Source of the DNA: Sphaerisporangium dianthi
GTDB lineage: Bacteria; Actinomycetota; Actinomycetes; Streptosporangiales; Streptosporangiaceae
Direction: 5' to 3'
NCBI RefSeq assembly: GCF_042654065.1
Contig: NZ_JBHSFP010000004.1
Coordinates: forward strand, 310,001-374,000
Length of the DNA: 64,000 bases
The stretch's first letter is position 1, and each line of letters begins with the position of its first letter. The translations under genes and the position numbers were made by a program. Below, in pieces: positions 16,891-24,698 of the stretch. The notes beneath the pieces were generated by a model. The model made no database searches. It saw only the letters and a list, made by a program, of their open reading frames with translations, and was not told the DNA's origin.

Positions 16891-17769
16891 ATGCCCGAGC
16901 TTCCCGAGGTGGAGTCGCTCGCCGAGTTCCTGCGCGAACGCGCCGTCGGCCAGGTGGTCGCCGGTGTGGACGTGGTGGCCTTCCAGGCGCTGAAGACCGT
17001 GCTGCCGGCGGTCACCTCCCTCGGCGGCCTGACGGTGACGGGCGTGGCCCGCCACGGCAAGTTCCTCGACCTCGACTGCGACGGGCTCCACTTCGTCACC
17101 CACCTGGCGCGTGGCGGCTGGCTGCGCTGGCGGGAAGACCTCTCCGGCGCCAAGCCGGTCCGGCCCGGCAAGGGCCCGCTGGCCGTCCGGGTGCGGTTCG
17201 CCCCCGCCGACGACGGCCGTGCGCCCGGTTTCGAGCTCACCGAGGCCGGCACACAGAAGCGCCTGGCCGTCTACGTCGTCGCCGACCCCGCCGAGGTGCC
17301 CGGCATCGCGGGTCTGGGGCCCGACCCGCTGTCGCCCGGTTTCACGCCCGAGGTGCTCAAGGGCATCGTCGGCGGCAGCCGCACGCAGATCAAGGGGCTG
17401 CTGCGCGACCAGAAGGTGATCGCGGGCATCGGCAACGCCTACTCCGACGAGGTGCTCCACGCCGCGAAGATGTCACCCTTCAAGATCGCCGGCTCGCTGA
17501 GCGACACGGCGGTCGCCGACCTGTACGAGGCGATCGTCACCACCCTTCGCGAGGCCGTCGAGCGCTCCCGCGGCCTGGCGGCCAAAGATCTGAAGACCGA
17601 GAAGAAGTCCGGCCTGCGCGTGCACGGACGCACCGGGCAGTCGTGCGACGTCTGCGGCGACACGATCCGCGAGGTCTCCTTCGCCGACTCTTCGCTGCAG
17701 TACTGCCCGACGTGCCAGACCGGCGGCAAGCCGCTGGCCGATCGCCGGCTGTCCCGGCTTCTCAAGTAG
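16891..17769 (+). CDS. Fpg/Nei-family DNA glycosylase/AP lyase
   Basis: A 292-aa base-excision repair enzyme. It starts MPELPEVES, giving the catalytic proline and glutamate (P2, E3) after Met removal. The beta-sandwich lysine is in ARHGKFLDL, the helix-two-turn-helix in QKVIAGIGNAYSDEVL and the C-terminal zinc finger in CDVCG...CPTCQTGG. It excises oxidised bases such as 8-oxoguanine or oxidised pyrimidines. Sequence alone does not separate Fpg (MutM) from Nei-like enzymes. The mRNA appears leaderless. Confidence 0.92.
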   Translation: MPELPEVESLAEFLRERAVGQVVAGVDVVAFQALKTVLPAVTSLGGLTVTGVARHGKFLDLDCDGLHFVTHLARGGWLRWREDLSGAKPVRPGKGPLAVRVRFAPADDGRAPGFELTEAGTQKRLAVYVVADPAEVPGIAGLGPDPLSPGFTPEVLKGIVGGSRTQIKGLLRDQKVIAGIGNAYSDEVLHAAKMSPFKIAGSLSDTAVADLYEAIVTTLREAVERSRGLAAKDLKTEKKSGLRVHGRTGQSCDVCGDTIREVSFADSSLQYCPTCQTGGKPLADRRLSRLLK

Positions 17770-17934
17770 GGCTCCGCCCGCCCGAGCGGGAGCACCAGGT
17801 CGTCTGCGTCGCGGGGTGGAACGGGATGGTTTGCGGGTCTTCGCCGGGCCGCGGATGGAAAACGTCGCAGCGTCATGACGTGACAACCGTCTGTTAGCGG
17901 GCGGAAGGCTCGCGAAGCGGGGACAATGGTCGGC

Positions 17935-18258
17935 ATGACCGTCCCAGAGATCGAGGCCGGGGCCGTGCCCGACGACGTCTACCTGCTCGACGTGCGCGAG
18001 CCCGACGAGTGGCAGGCGGGCCACGCCCCGGCGGCCGTCCACATACCGCTCGGCACGCTGCAGCAGCGGGTCGACGAGATCCCCGCAGAAGTTCCCGTGT
18101 ACGTCGTCTGCCGAATCGGCGGCAGGTCCGCCCAGGCCGCCGCCTGGCTGAACCACGTGGGCCGCGAGGCCGTCAACGTCGGCGGCGGCATGCTCTCGTG
18201 GGCCGCGGCCGGCCGCCCGATGGTCGCCGAGAACGGGGGGCAGCCGTACGTCGCCTAA
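17935..18258 (+). CDS. Rhodanese-like sulfurtransferase domain protein
   Basis: A 107-aa single rhodanese domain with LLDVREPDEWQAGH and the active-site loop VCRIGGRS, whose cysteine carries the persulfide. It probably moves sulfane sulfur in the cytoplasm. A GACAAT -10 at 17922-17927 fits a leaderless ATG at 17935; an ATG nine bases upstream (17926) is the alternative. It lies just upstream of the TPP riboswitch and thiamine-precursor transporter, a suggestive but unproven link to thiazole sulfur supply. Confidence 0.85.
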   Translation: MTVPEIEAGAVPDDVYLLDVREPDEWQAGHAPAAVHIPLGTLQQRVDEIPAEVPVYVVCRIGGRSAQAAAWLNHVGREAVNVGGGMLSWAAAGRPMVAENGGQPYVA

Positions 18259-18291
18259 GGTCGGAATGTAATAATTCGCCAAAATCCATAC

Positions 18292-18396
18292 CGCGGGAGC
18301 TCGGGCGCTACCGGGCTGAGAGGGCGGTTCCCAGCGAGAGCTGGGCGCGCCGCCGACCGCCGGAACCTGTCCGGGTAATGCCGGCGTAGGGAGCGT
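18292..18396 (+). promoter_or_regulatory. TPP riboswitch (THI element)
   Basis: The conserved thi-box is unmistakable: CTGAGAG at 18316-18322, ACCTGTCCGGGTAATGCCGG at 18365-18384 and GTAGGGAGC just after, with P1 arms GCTC/GAGC closing the element. The 3' GTAGGGAG doubles as the ribosome site of the gene starting at 18400, so bound thiamine pyrophosphate should hide it and block translation. Confidence 0.95.
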
Positions 18397-18399
18397 GCG

Positions 18400-19749
18400 A
18401 TGACGTCCGCCGTCGATGAAGCCCCTCTGACCCTCGACGAGGCCCCTCCGAAGACCCTCGGAGCCCTCGACCAGGGCGCGTTCTGGGCCAACCTGGGGGT
18501 GAGCCTTCTCGGCTTCTCCGGAGCCCTGTACCTCCTCGACCCCCTGGGCGACGCGCCGCTGAGCCTGACCGCGGCCGTGCTGGCCGCCGTGGTCGGCAGC
18601 CTGATCGGCACCGTCATGGTGGGCCTCGCGGCCGTGCCCGGCGCCCGCACCGGCGCGCCGGCGATGGTGCTGCTGCGCGGGCTGTTCGGTGCGCGCCTGT
18701 CCTACGTCCCCACGGTGCTGAACATCGTCCAGATGCTCGGCTGGGGGGCGTTCGAGCTGTGGGTGATCGCCACCGGCGCGCGCGCCGTCTTCGGCGACGC
18801 CGTGCCGTACCAGGTGTGGGTGCTGCTGGCCGGCGCGCTGACGATCGGCCTGACCATCCGCCCGCTCGGGGCGATCCGGCTGCTGCGCCGGTTCGTGACG
18901 GCCGGCGTCGTCGTCGCGATGGTCTGGCTCGCCGTCGCGCTGCTGCGCGAGGCGCCGCACCTGGGCGGCGGCAGCTGGCACGCGTTCGCCCCCGCGGTGG
19001 ACTACGTGATCGCGCTGTCGGTCTCGTGGGTGCCCGTGGCGGCGGACTACGCGCGGCATTCCCGGTCGAGCCGGGCGGCGTTCACCGGCGTCGTCACCGG
19101 CTACACCGTCGCCCAGGTCGCCTGCCTGGTGCTCGGCGTCGTCGCGCTGGCCCTGGTGGGCAACGACGACACCAAGGTGTGGAGCGCCTTCGTCGCGGTG
19201 CCGCTCGGCGCGCTGTTCTTCGGCATCCTGGTGCTGCGGGAGGCCGACCAGTCGTTCGCCAACGTGTACTCCACGGCCATGTCCCTGCAGAACCTGCTGC
19301 CCCGCGTGGACCGGCGCGTCTTCTCGGTGGGCGTCGGCGTGCTGACCACCGTCGTCGCGCTGTTCGCCGACGTGAACTCCTACGGGGCGTTCCTGCTGGT
19401 GATCGGGGCGGTGTTCGTCCCGATGTTCGCCGTGCTCGCCGTGGACTACTTCGTGCTTGGCGGGGCCGCGGCGTGGAACACCTCGCAGGACGCCCCCTCG
19501 CGCTGGGCGATGCTCGTGCCGTGGGTGCTGGGCTTCGTGGCGTACTGGCTGGTCACGGTCACGCCCACGGTGCCGTGGTGGGACGGGCGCTGGGCGGCGG
19601 CGCGCGAGCTGATCGGGTTCGAGCGGCAGCCGTGGATGAACGCCGCGCTGGCCGCGTTCGTCGTCTCGGCGCTGGTGACGCTGCTGGTGGGCCTGCCGCG
19701 GCGCCGTGCCCGCGACCGCGCCGTGCCCGCCGACGCCCCGATGGCCTAG
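18400..19749 (+). CDS. cytX: Cytosine-permease-family transporter, probable thiamine-precursor (HMP) importer CytX
   Basis: A 449-aa polytopic protein (about 12 helices) of the purine-cytosine permease (NCS1) family. Family features include GARTGAPAMVLLRG-like early helices and a conserved DYFVLGGAA segment. NCS1 members controlled by TPP riboswitches are CytX-type importers of hydroxymethylpyrimidine, and the riboswitch overlapping the ribosome site here gives that assignment. No thiamine biosynthesis enzymes are in the window. The transported compound is inferred from regulation, not from sequence. Confidence 0.86.
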   Translation: MTSAVDEAPLTLDEAPPKTLGALDQGAFWANLGVSLLGFSGALYLLDPLGDAPLSLTAAVLAAVVGSLIGTVMVGLAAVPGARTGAPAMVLLRGLFGARLSYVPTVLNIVQMLGWGAFELWVIATGARAVFGDAVPYQVWVLLAGALTIGLTIRPLGAIRLLRRFVTAGVVVAMVWLAVALLREAPHLGGGSWHAFAPAVDYVIALSVSWVPVAADYARHSRSSRAAFTGVVTGYTVAQVACLVLGVVALALVGNDDTKVWSAFVAVPLGALFFGILVLREADQSFANVYSTAMSLQNLLPRVDRRVFSVGVGVLTTVVALFADVNSYGAFLLVIGAVFVPMFAVLAVDYFVLGGAAAWNTSQDAPSRWAMLVPWVLGFVAYWLVTVTPTVPWWDGRWAAARELIGFERQPWMNAALAAFVVSALVTLLVGLPRRRARDRAVPADAPMA

Positions 19750-19810
19750 CTCCGAGCGGGAGTGCCCGGCACATTGACGCTCAGCCGCGCGACTGGTACC
19801 CGATGGTGAT

Positions 19811-22792
19811 GTGGCCTGTGTCGGCGATTGTCCGCCCGCCTTCGAGGTGCTCGGCTCGTTGCGGGTGTGGGTCGACGGCCGGGAACGTTCGGCGTCCCGG
19901 CCGGCGGTGCGCAGGCTGCTGGGCGCGCTGCTGCTGACACCGGGCCGCCTGGTGGATCGGGCGCGATTGATCGAGTTCGCCTGGGGGGCGTCCGGCTGCG
20001 AGCCGGCGGCGCTGCACAGCGCGGTGTACCGGTTGCGGGAGTGGCTGAGGCCGAGCGGCATCGGGGTGGTGCGTGAAGGCGACGGCTACCGCATCGAGGT
20101 GCTGCCTGAGCAGGTTGACGCGTCCCGTTTCCGTGTCGCCGTCGCCGGGGCGCGGGAGGAGCCGGATCCCGGTCGCAGGACGGATCTGCTGTTGGCGGCG
20201 CTGGATCTGTGGCGCGGGCCGGTGCTGGCCGGGGACCTGGAGTGGCCCCACGCGCTGCCCGCGGTCGCGGAACTGCAGCAGGCCAGGATCCATGGTGCGC
20301 GGGATCTGGCGGCGGCCGCCGTCCGCTGCGGGCGCGCCGCCGACGCCGTCGACCCGCTGAAGCGCCTGGCCGAGGCGCTGCCGCATGACGAGACCGTCCA
20401 CACCCAGCTGATCATCCTGCTCGGGCACGCTGACCGCCGTGCCGAAGGGCTGCGCCGTTACGAGCGGTTTCGGCGCACCCTGGCCGACGACCTCGGTGTG
20501 GACCCTGGTCCGGGACTTCGTCGTGCGCACGTGGCCCTGCTCGGCGACGATCTGCCGATGCCCGGCCCGTCACCCTCGCCCGTCTGCCTGCTCCCGTACG
20601 ACCTGCCCGACTTCACCGGCCGCGAGGTGGAGCTGGAGCGCATCACCTCGACGCTGTCGGCCGATGACGACCGCGCGTCCATGGTGGCGATCTGCGGCAT
20701 GCCGGGGGTCGGCAAGACCGCGCTGGCCGTCCGGGCTGGGCACCGGCTCCGCGGCCGGTTCCCGGACGGACAGCTGTTCGCAGACTTGAACGGGCCAGAG
20801 GGCCGTCCCGCCGACGTGGCGCAGGTGCTGGGACGCTGGTTGCGGGTGCTGGGCGCGCAGCCACATGCCATCCCTGACGGCCTGCAGGAGCGGGCCGAGC
20901 TGCTGCGCGCGCGGCTGGCCGGCCGCCGGGTGCTGATGGTGCTGGACAACGTCGCCGATGCCGGGCGGATCCAGCCGCTGCTGCCCACCGGACCCGCTTG
21001 TGCCGCCATCCTGACCAGCCGGTTCGACCTGGCGGGGCTGTACGGCATGACGCGCGTCCGGTTGCCCGTCCTGCCGCCCTCGGAAGCCGTCGGGCTGCTG
21101 GGGCGTCTGATCGGCGGCGCCCGGATGGAGGCCGAGCCCGAACCGGCGCGGCGGCTCGTCGAAGCCTGCGGGCGCCTGCCGCTGGCGTTGCGCATCGCCG
21201 GGGCGCGGCTGGCGGCACGCCCGCACTGGACGGTGGCACGCTTGGCCGACCAGCTCGACCGGGCCCATCGCCCGCTCGACCACCTGGTCCTGGGAGCGAT
21301 GGAGGTACGCGCCGTCCTGGACGCGGGCTACCGTGCGCTCGGTGCGCCCGAGCGCCGCCTGTTTCGGCTGCTGGGCCTGCTGGACGCGACCGATTTCGCC
21401 GCCTGGGTCGCCGCCGCGGTCCTGGACGTTCCGCTCACCGAGGCCGAGGAATCACTGGAACGCCTGGCGGACGCGCAGTTGCTGGAAGCGGTGCGGTCCC
21501 AGCCGGGCGGGCAGATCCGCTACCGCCCGCACGATCTGGTACGCGCGTTCTCCCGGGAACGCGCCGAGGCCGAGGAGACGCCGGCGAGCCGAGACGCCGC
21601 CCTGCTGCGCGCCCTGGGCGGCTGGCTGGCGCTGACCGAGGACGCCAACGCCGCCCTGTGGGGTGGCGACTACCTCTCGCTGCACGGACGAGCCGCCCGG
21701 TGGCGGGTGAGGGAGGGCGTCGAGCACCTGGAGGCCGACCCGCTGAGCTGGTACGACAGCGAGCGGGCCAACATCGTGGCCGCGGTCGGGCAGGCCGCCC
21801 GTACCGGAGCCGTCGAGCTGTGCTGGGATCTGGCCGGTTCGGCGCTGCCCTTGTTCGAGGCCCGCTCACATCACGATGAGTGGCGGCAGACGCACGCCGT
21901 CGCGTCGGCGGCGGCGCTGCGAGCGGGTGACGACCGGGGCGCGGCCCTGATGAGCGCGAATGAAGGGCTGCTGGAGAACTACCGGGGCGACTGGGAGCGT
22001 GCCCGCGCGAAGCTGGACACGGCCATGAAGCTGTTCGAGCGGACCGGCAACCGAGGCGGCCTGGCCCTGGCGAACGTCACCGACGCCCGGATCGCTCAGA
22101 TGCAGGGCCGTTTCGACGGCGTCCTGGCCCGGTACGAGCAGGCCCTGGCCGTCATGCGGGAGGCGGAGGACCGGGGCGGCCAGTTTCTCGTGCTGGGCAA
22201 CATCGGCGAGCTCCACCTCGACCAGGGCCGCCCGGATCTGGCCCTGCTCGCCATGGAGCAGGCCTTCGACCTGGCCCATACCGCCCCCGCGTTCGGCCCG
22301 CACCAACGCGCCAGGGCCCTGTACTTCGTCGGGGAGGCCCGGCTGGCGGTGGGTGACCTCGACCGCGCCGAGGACGTTCTGACCAAGGCACGCCGGCACG
22401 CCGAACAGGCGCGCACTCCCCACCTGCTGGTGTCCGCGCTGCACGGCCTCGGGCTGATCCGCCTGCTGCACGACCGCCCGCGAGAGGCCGAGCCGCTGCT
22501 CAGCCGCGCCCTCGCCTTGTCCGTGGACATCGGCGAGGAGGTGCCCCAGGTGCGCGTTCTGCTGACCCTGGGCAGGCTCCACCGCCGTCGCGGCGACGTC
22601 GACCAGGCCCTCGCCTGCCTGACCGAGGCCCTGTCACTGTGCCGGGACCTGCGGGCGCCCGTATGGCAGGCGCGCTCGCTGCGCGCTCTCGCCGCCCTTC
22701 ACCAGGACATGGGCGATGTCGAGGCCGCGATGGCCGAACGGCTCCAGGCCGAAACCCTGCTCCAGCAGAGCGGCCACTCCGCCCCCAGGTGA
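19811..22792 (+). CDS. SARP-family transcriptional regulator with NB-ARC and TPR domains (AfsR-type)
   Basis: A 993-aa regulator. An OmpR-like winged helix (about 10-100) and BTAD domain (about 105-250) form the SARP DNA-binding unit. An NB-ARC ATPase follows with Walker A GMPGVGKTAL near residue 297 and VLMVLDNVADA as Walker B. A helical region and a C-terminal TPR array (about 700-970) complete it. Such large SARPs control antibiotic or developmental genes. Five 11-bp direct repeats begin inside its stop codon and precede the next gene, the layout of a SARP operator. The GTG start is not well supported by a ribosome site. Confidence 0.92.
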   Translation: MACVGDCPPAFEVLGSLRVWVDGRERSASRPAVRRLLGALLLTPGRLVDRARLIEFAWGASGCEPAALHSAVYRLREWLRPSGIGVVREGDGYRIEVLPEQVDASRFRVAVAGAREEPDPGRRTDLLLAALDLWRGPVLAGDLEWPHALPAVAELQQARIHGARDLAAAAVRCGRAADAVDPLKRLAEALPHDETVHTQLIILLGHADRRAEGLRRYERFRRTLADDLGVDPGPGLRRAHVALLGDDLPMPGPSPSPVCLLPYDLPDFTGREVELERITSTLSADDDRASMVAICGMPGVGKTALAVRAGHRLRGRFPDGQLFADLNGPEGRPADVAQVLGRWLRVLGAQPHAIPDGLQERAELLRARLAGRRVLMVLDNVADAGRIQPLLPTGPACAAILTSRFDLAGLYGMTRVRLPVLPPSEAVGLLGRLIGGARMEAEPEPARRLVEACGRLPLALRIAGARLAARPHWTVARLADQLDRAHRPLDHLVLGAMEVRAVLDAGYRALGAPERRLFRLLGLLDATDFAAWVAAAVLDVPLTEAEESLERLADAQLLEAVRSQPGGQIRYRPHDLVRAFSRERAEAEETPASRDAALLRALGGWLALTEDANAALWGGDYLSLHGRAARWRVREGVEHLEADPLSWYDSERANIVAAVGQAARTGAVELCWDLAGSALPLFEARSHHDEWRQTHAVASAAALRAGDDRGAALMSANEGLLENYRGDWERARAKLDTAMKLFERTGNRGGLALANVTDARIAQMQGRFDGVLARYEQALAVMREAEDRGGQFLVLGNIGELHLDQGRPDLALLAMEQAFDLAHTAPAFGPHQRARALYFVGEARLAVGDLDRAEDVLTKARRHAEQARTPHLLVSALHGLGLIRLLHDRPREAEPLLSRALALSVDIGEEVPQVRVLLTLGRLHRRRGDVDQALACLTEALSLCRDLRAPVWQARSLRALAALHQDMGDVEAAMAERLQAETLLQQSGHSAPR

Positions 22793-22843
22793 GAGTCCGG
22801 TCAGTTCCCGGTCAGTTCCCGGTCAGATCCCGGTGAGACCGGC
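22789..22843 (+). promoter_or_regulatory. Five 11-bp direct repeats, probable SARP operator
   Basis: Units are GTGAGAGTCCG, GTCAGTTCCCG, GTCAGTTCCCG, GTCAGATCCCG and GTGAGACCGGC, in register at 22789, 22800, 22811, 22822 and 22833. SARP proteins bind heptamer direct repeats with an 11-bp period just upstream of the -10. A weak -10, CATCGT, lies seven bases beyond the array (22851-22856). Confidence 0.68.
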
Positions 22844-22887
22844 TTGCCAGCATCGTGGTCATTCAGCGCCACCGCTGGAAAATGATC

Positions 22888-23919
22888 ATGTGGAACTTCT
22901 GTGCGCCAGGCGCACACGGCACCGTCATCGCGATCCGTCCGGAAAGGCCTGCTCTCACCGTGATCACACTGAAGAGGACCGCCGCCCTCTGCATCTCACT
23001 CGTGGTGCACGGACTGACCCTTACGATGATCACGATGGGCGTGCTGATCATCTACAGCGCTCCCGGTTTCCTGCCCGCCTGGCTGCTCGGCGGCCTGTTC
23101 GTCGCGCTTGGGATCCTGCTGTTCCCCCGGCCGCGCCGCCTCCCCGCCGACGCCGAGGTGCTGAGCCCCTCGTCGGCCCCGGAGACGTATGGGGTGGCGC
23201 GCCGCGTCGCCGACGTGGTGGGCGCCCGGCCGCCGTCGGCGGTGGCGGTCAGGGACCTCGCCGTGGCCTGCGAATACGCCGAGGTGGGCTGGCGGCGCCG
23301 GCCCGTTCTCATGGTCGGCCTGCCCCTCTGGCTGGTTCTGTCCGCGAGGGAGCGGATGGCGCTGCTGGCCCTGACCTACGCTCAGCGGAGCTACCACGAC
23401 CTGCTGGTGAGCGGGGCTCTGTGGACGCTGGCGCAGTGGCGCGGGTCGATGAGCAGCGGCGGCCCGCTGAAACAACGGGACGAGGCGCACACCTACATGG
23501 TCGGCGTCCTCGCCGGATTCGCACCATCCGGCTCGTACCAGGCCGCCGGCACCCTCGGCATGGTCGTGGGCGCCGTGATCGGCTGGCCGGCGCTCCTGCT
23601 GGAACGGCTCCTGCTCCGGCTGACCCGCGAGCACGACGGCCGTACCATCCGGCGGGGCGTTCCCGGCATCGTGACGGAAGCGGAGGCGACCCGGCTGACC
23701 GAACTGATGCGGGACAGGCACTTCCTGGTGCCCGTCCAGGCGGCGGCCCTGCGAGGGGCGACCGTGGCCGAGCTCCGCGAAGCGGCCCTGACCCGCTCGA
23801 ACCCGCCGGATGGGGACACCTCCGCGAGTCTGCTGGATCCGGCGTCGTCGGCGACCATCGACGAGGAACTCACCGCCCACTACGCCCGGGCGATCCGCGG
23901 CTTCGGCCTGATCTCGTGA
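22888..23919 (+). CDS. Degenerate M48-family membrane peptidase homologue
   Basis: A 343-aa protein with two N-terminal membrane helices and a domain aligned by eye with actinobacterial M48 zinc peptidases (RRRPVLMVGLPLWLVLS, then ARERMALLA). Where active relatives have HExxH, it has LTYAQ (about residues 162-166), so both zinc histidines and the catalytic glutamate are missing. It is probably a non-catalytic pseudopeptidase. The start at 22888 is supported by GGAA seven bases upstream; other in-frame starts exist at 22855, 22882 and 22960. It is the likely target of the SARP operator immediately upstream. Confidence 0.72.
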   Translation: MWNFCAPGAHGTVIAIRPERPALTVITLKRTAALCISLVVHGLTLTMITMGVLIIYSAPGFLPAWLLGGLFVALGILLFPRPRRLPADAEVLSPSSAPETYGVARRVADVVGARPPSAVAVRDLAVACEYAEVGWRRRPVLMVGLPLWLVLSARERMALLALTYAQRSYHDLLVSGALWTLAQWRGSMSSGGPLKQRDEAHTYMVGVLAGFAPSGSYQAAGTLGMVVGAVIGWPALLLERLLLRLTREHDGRTIRRGVPGIVTEAEATRLTELMRDRHFLVPVQAAALRGATVAELREAALTRSNPPDGDTSASLLDPASSATIDEELTAHYARAIRGFGLIS

Positions 23920-23952
23920 CGGCGACTCGCACCGCACCACCAGGCGAGGGCG

Positions 23953-24537
23953 CTAGCGCTCGGCGGCCCGGCGCTCGCGCTCGGCGCTCTCGAGATGGAG
24001 CAGGTGGGCCTTGGCGGCGGGGCCGCCGGCGTATCCCCCGGGACGCCCGGCCGCCTCGACCGCGCGATGGCAGGGGACGATGACGCACACCGGGTTGGCG
24101 GTCAGGGCGTTGCCGATGGCGCGCAGCGCCTGCGGCCGTCCGATGCGGCCGGCGATCTGCTGGTGGGTGGTGACGCTGCCGTAGGGCACGGCCATCGTCA
24201 TCTGCAGCACCGTGCGGGCGAAGGGCGTGGCCAGGCGCAGGTCGACCGGCACGGTGAAGGCCCGGAGCCGGCCGGAGAAGTAGGCGTCCAGCTCGCGGCG
24301 GACGGGGTCGAGCCGACGCGGGTCGGGGCCGATGAACGACCCGATCTCGCGCGAGACGCGGGCGAACACGACGTGCTCGTTCTCATAGCTGCACGCGACC
24401 AGGCCGCGCGCGGTGACGGCGAGGGCCAGCAGCCCGACCGGGCTCTCGGTCGTGCCGAAGGCCACGTCGGGTGGGGTCTCGCCCACATAGCCGGGAGCGG
24501 TCACCCGCACCAGGGCCTCGAGATCCCCTGTCGTCAT
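23953..24537 (-). CDS. ogt: Methylated-DNA-[protein]-cysteine S-methyltransferase
   Basis: A 194-aa suicide repair enzyme that transfers O6-alkyl groups from guanine to its own cysteine. The active site VIVPCHRAV is intact, preceded by the helix-turn-helix region (SVTTHQQIAGRIGRPQALRAI, with the arginine finger). An N-terminal ribonuclease-like domain covers about residues 20-110. The ATG at 24537 is chosen because AGGGG lies eight bases upstream; a longer open frame lacks a ribosome site. It diverges from the histidine kinase gene. Confidence 0.93.
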   Translation of the reverse strand: MTTGDLEALVRVTAPGYVGETPPDVAFGTTESPVGLLALAVTARGLVACSYENEHVVFARVSREIGSFIGPDPRRLDPVRRELDAYFSGRLRAFTVPVDLRLATPFARTVLQMTMAVPYGSVTTHQQIAGRIGRPQALRAIGNALTANPVCVIVPCHRAVEAAGRPGGYAGGPAAKAHLLHLESAERERRAAER

Positions 24538-24698
24538 GGCCGTACCCCTCTCGCCTACCGGCAGCGTATCGGAGGAAGCCCTGCTACCGGCCTTGCCAGG
24601 AGCAGTGGCGGCCATGTCATCGATGGATGGGCCGAATGCGACGATTCGCACATCGAAAGTGCCAAGGCGCGAGGGCAAAAACGGGCACGATGGGGGTC

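Noticed and set aside
14257..17460. A 1067-codon open frame on the minus strand antisense to the LCP and fpg-like genes.
   Set aside because: It is a GC-driven shadow: its product is Arg/Gly/Asp/Ala-rich without domains, and the opposite strand encodes clear LCP and Fpg/Nei proteins.
17473..20061. An 862-codon minus-strand frame antisense to the rhodanese, TPP riboswitch and CytX genes.
   Set aside because: Composition is rich in His/Gln/Arg/Asp with no domains, and it runs through a riboswitch and conserved genes on the other strand.
24471..24698. A 76-codon upstream extension of the PAS/GAF histidine kinase frame.
   Set aside because: It overlaps the ogt start region on the other strand and is Arg/Pro-rich and non-conserved-looking; the ATG at 24699 starts right before the PAS domain.
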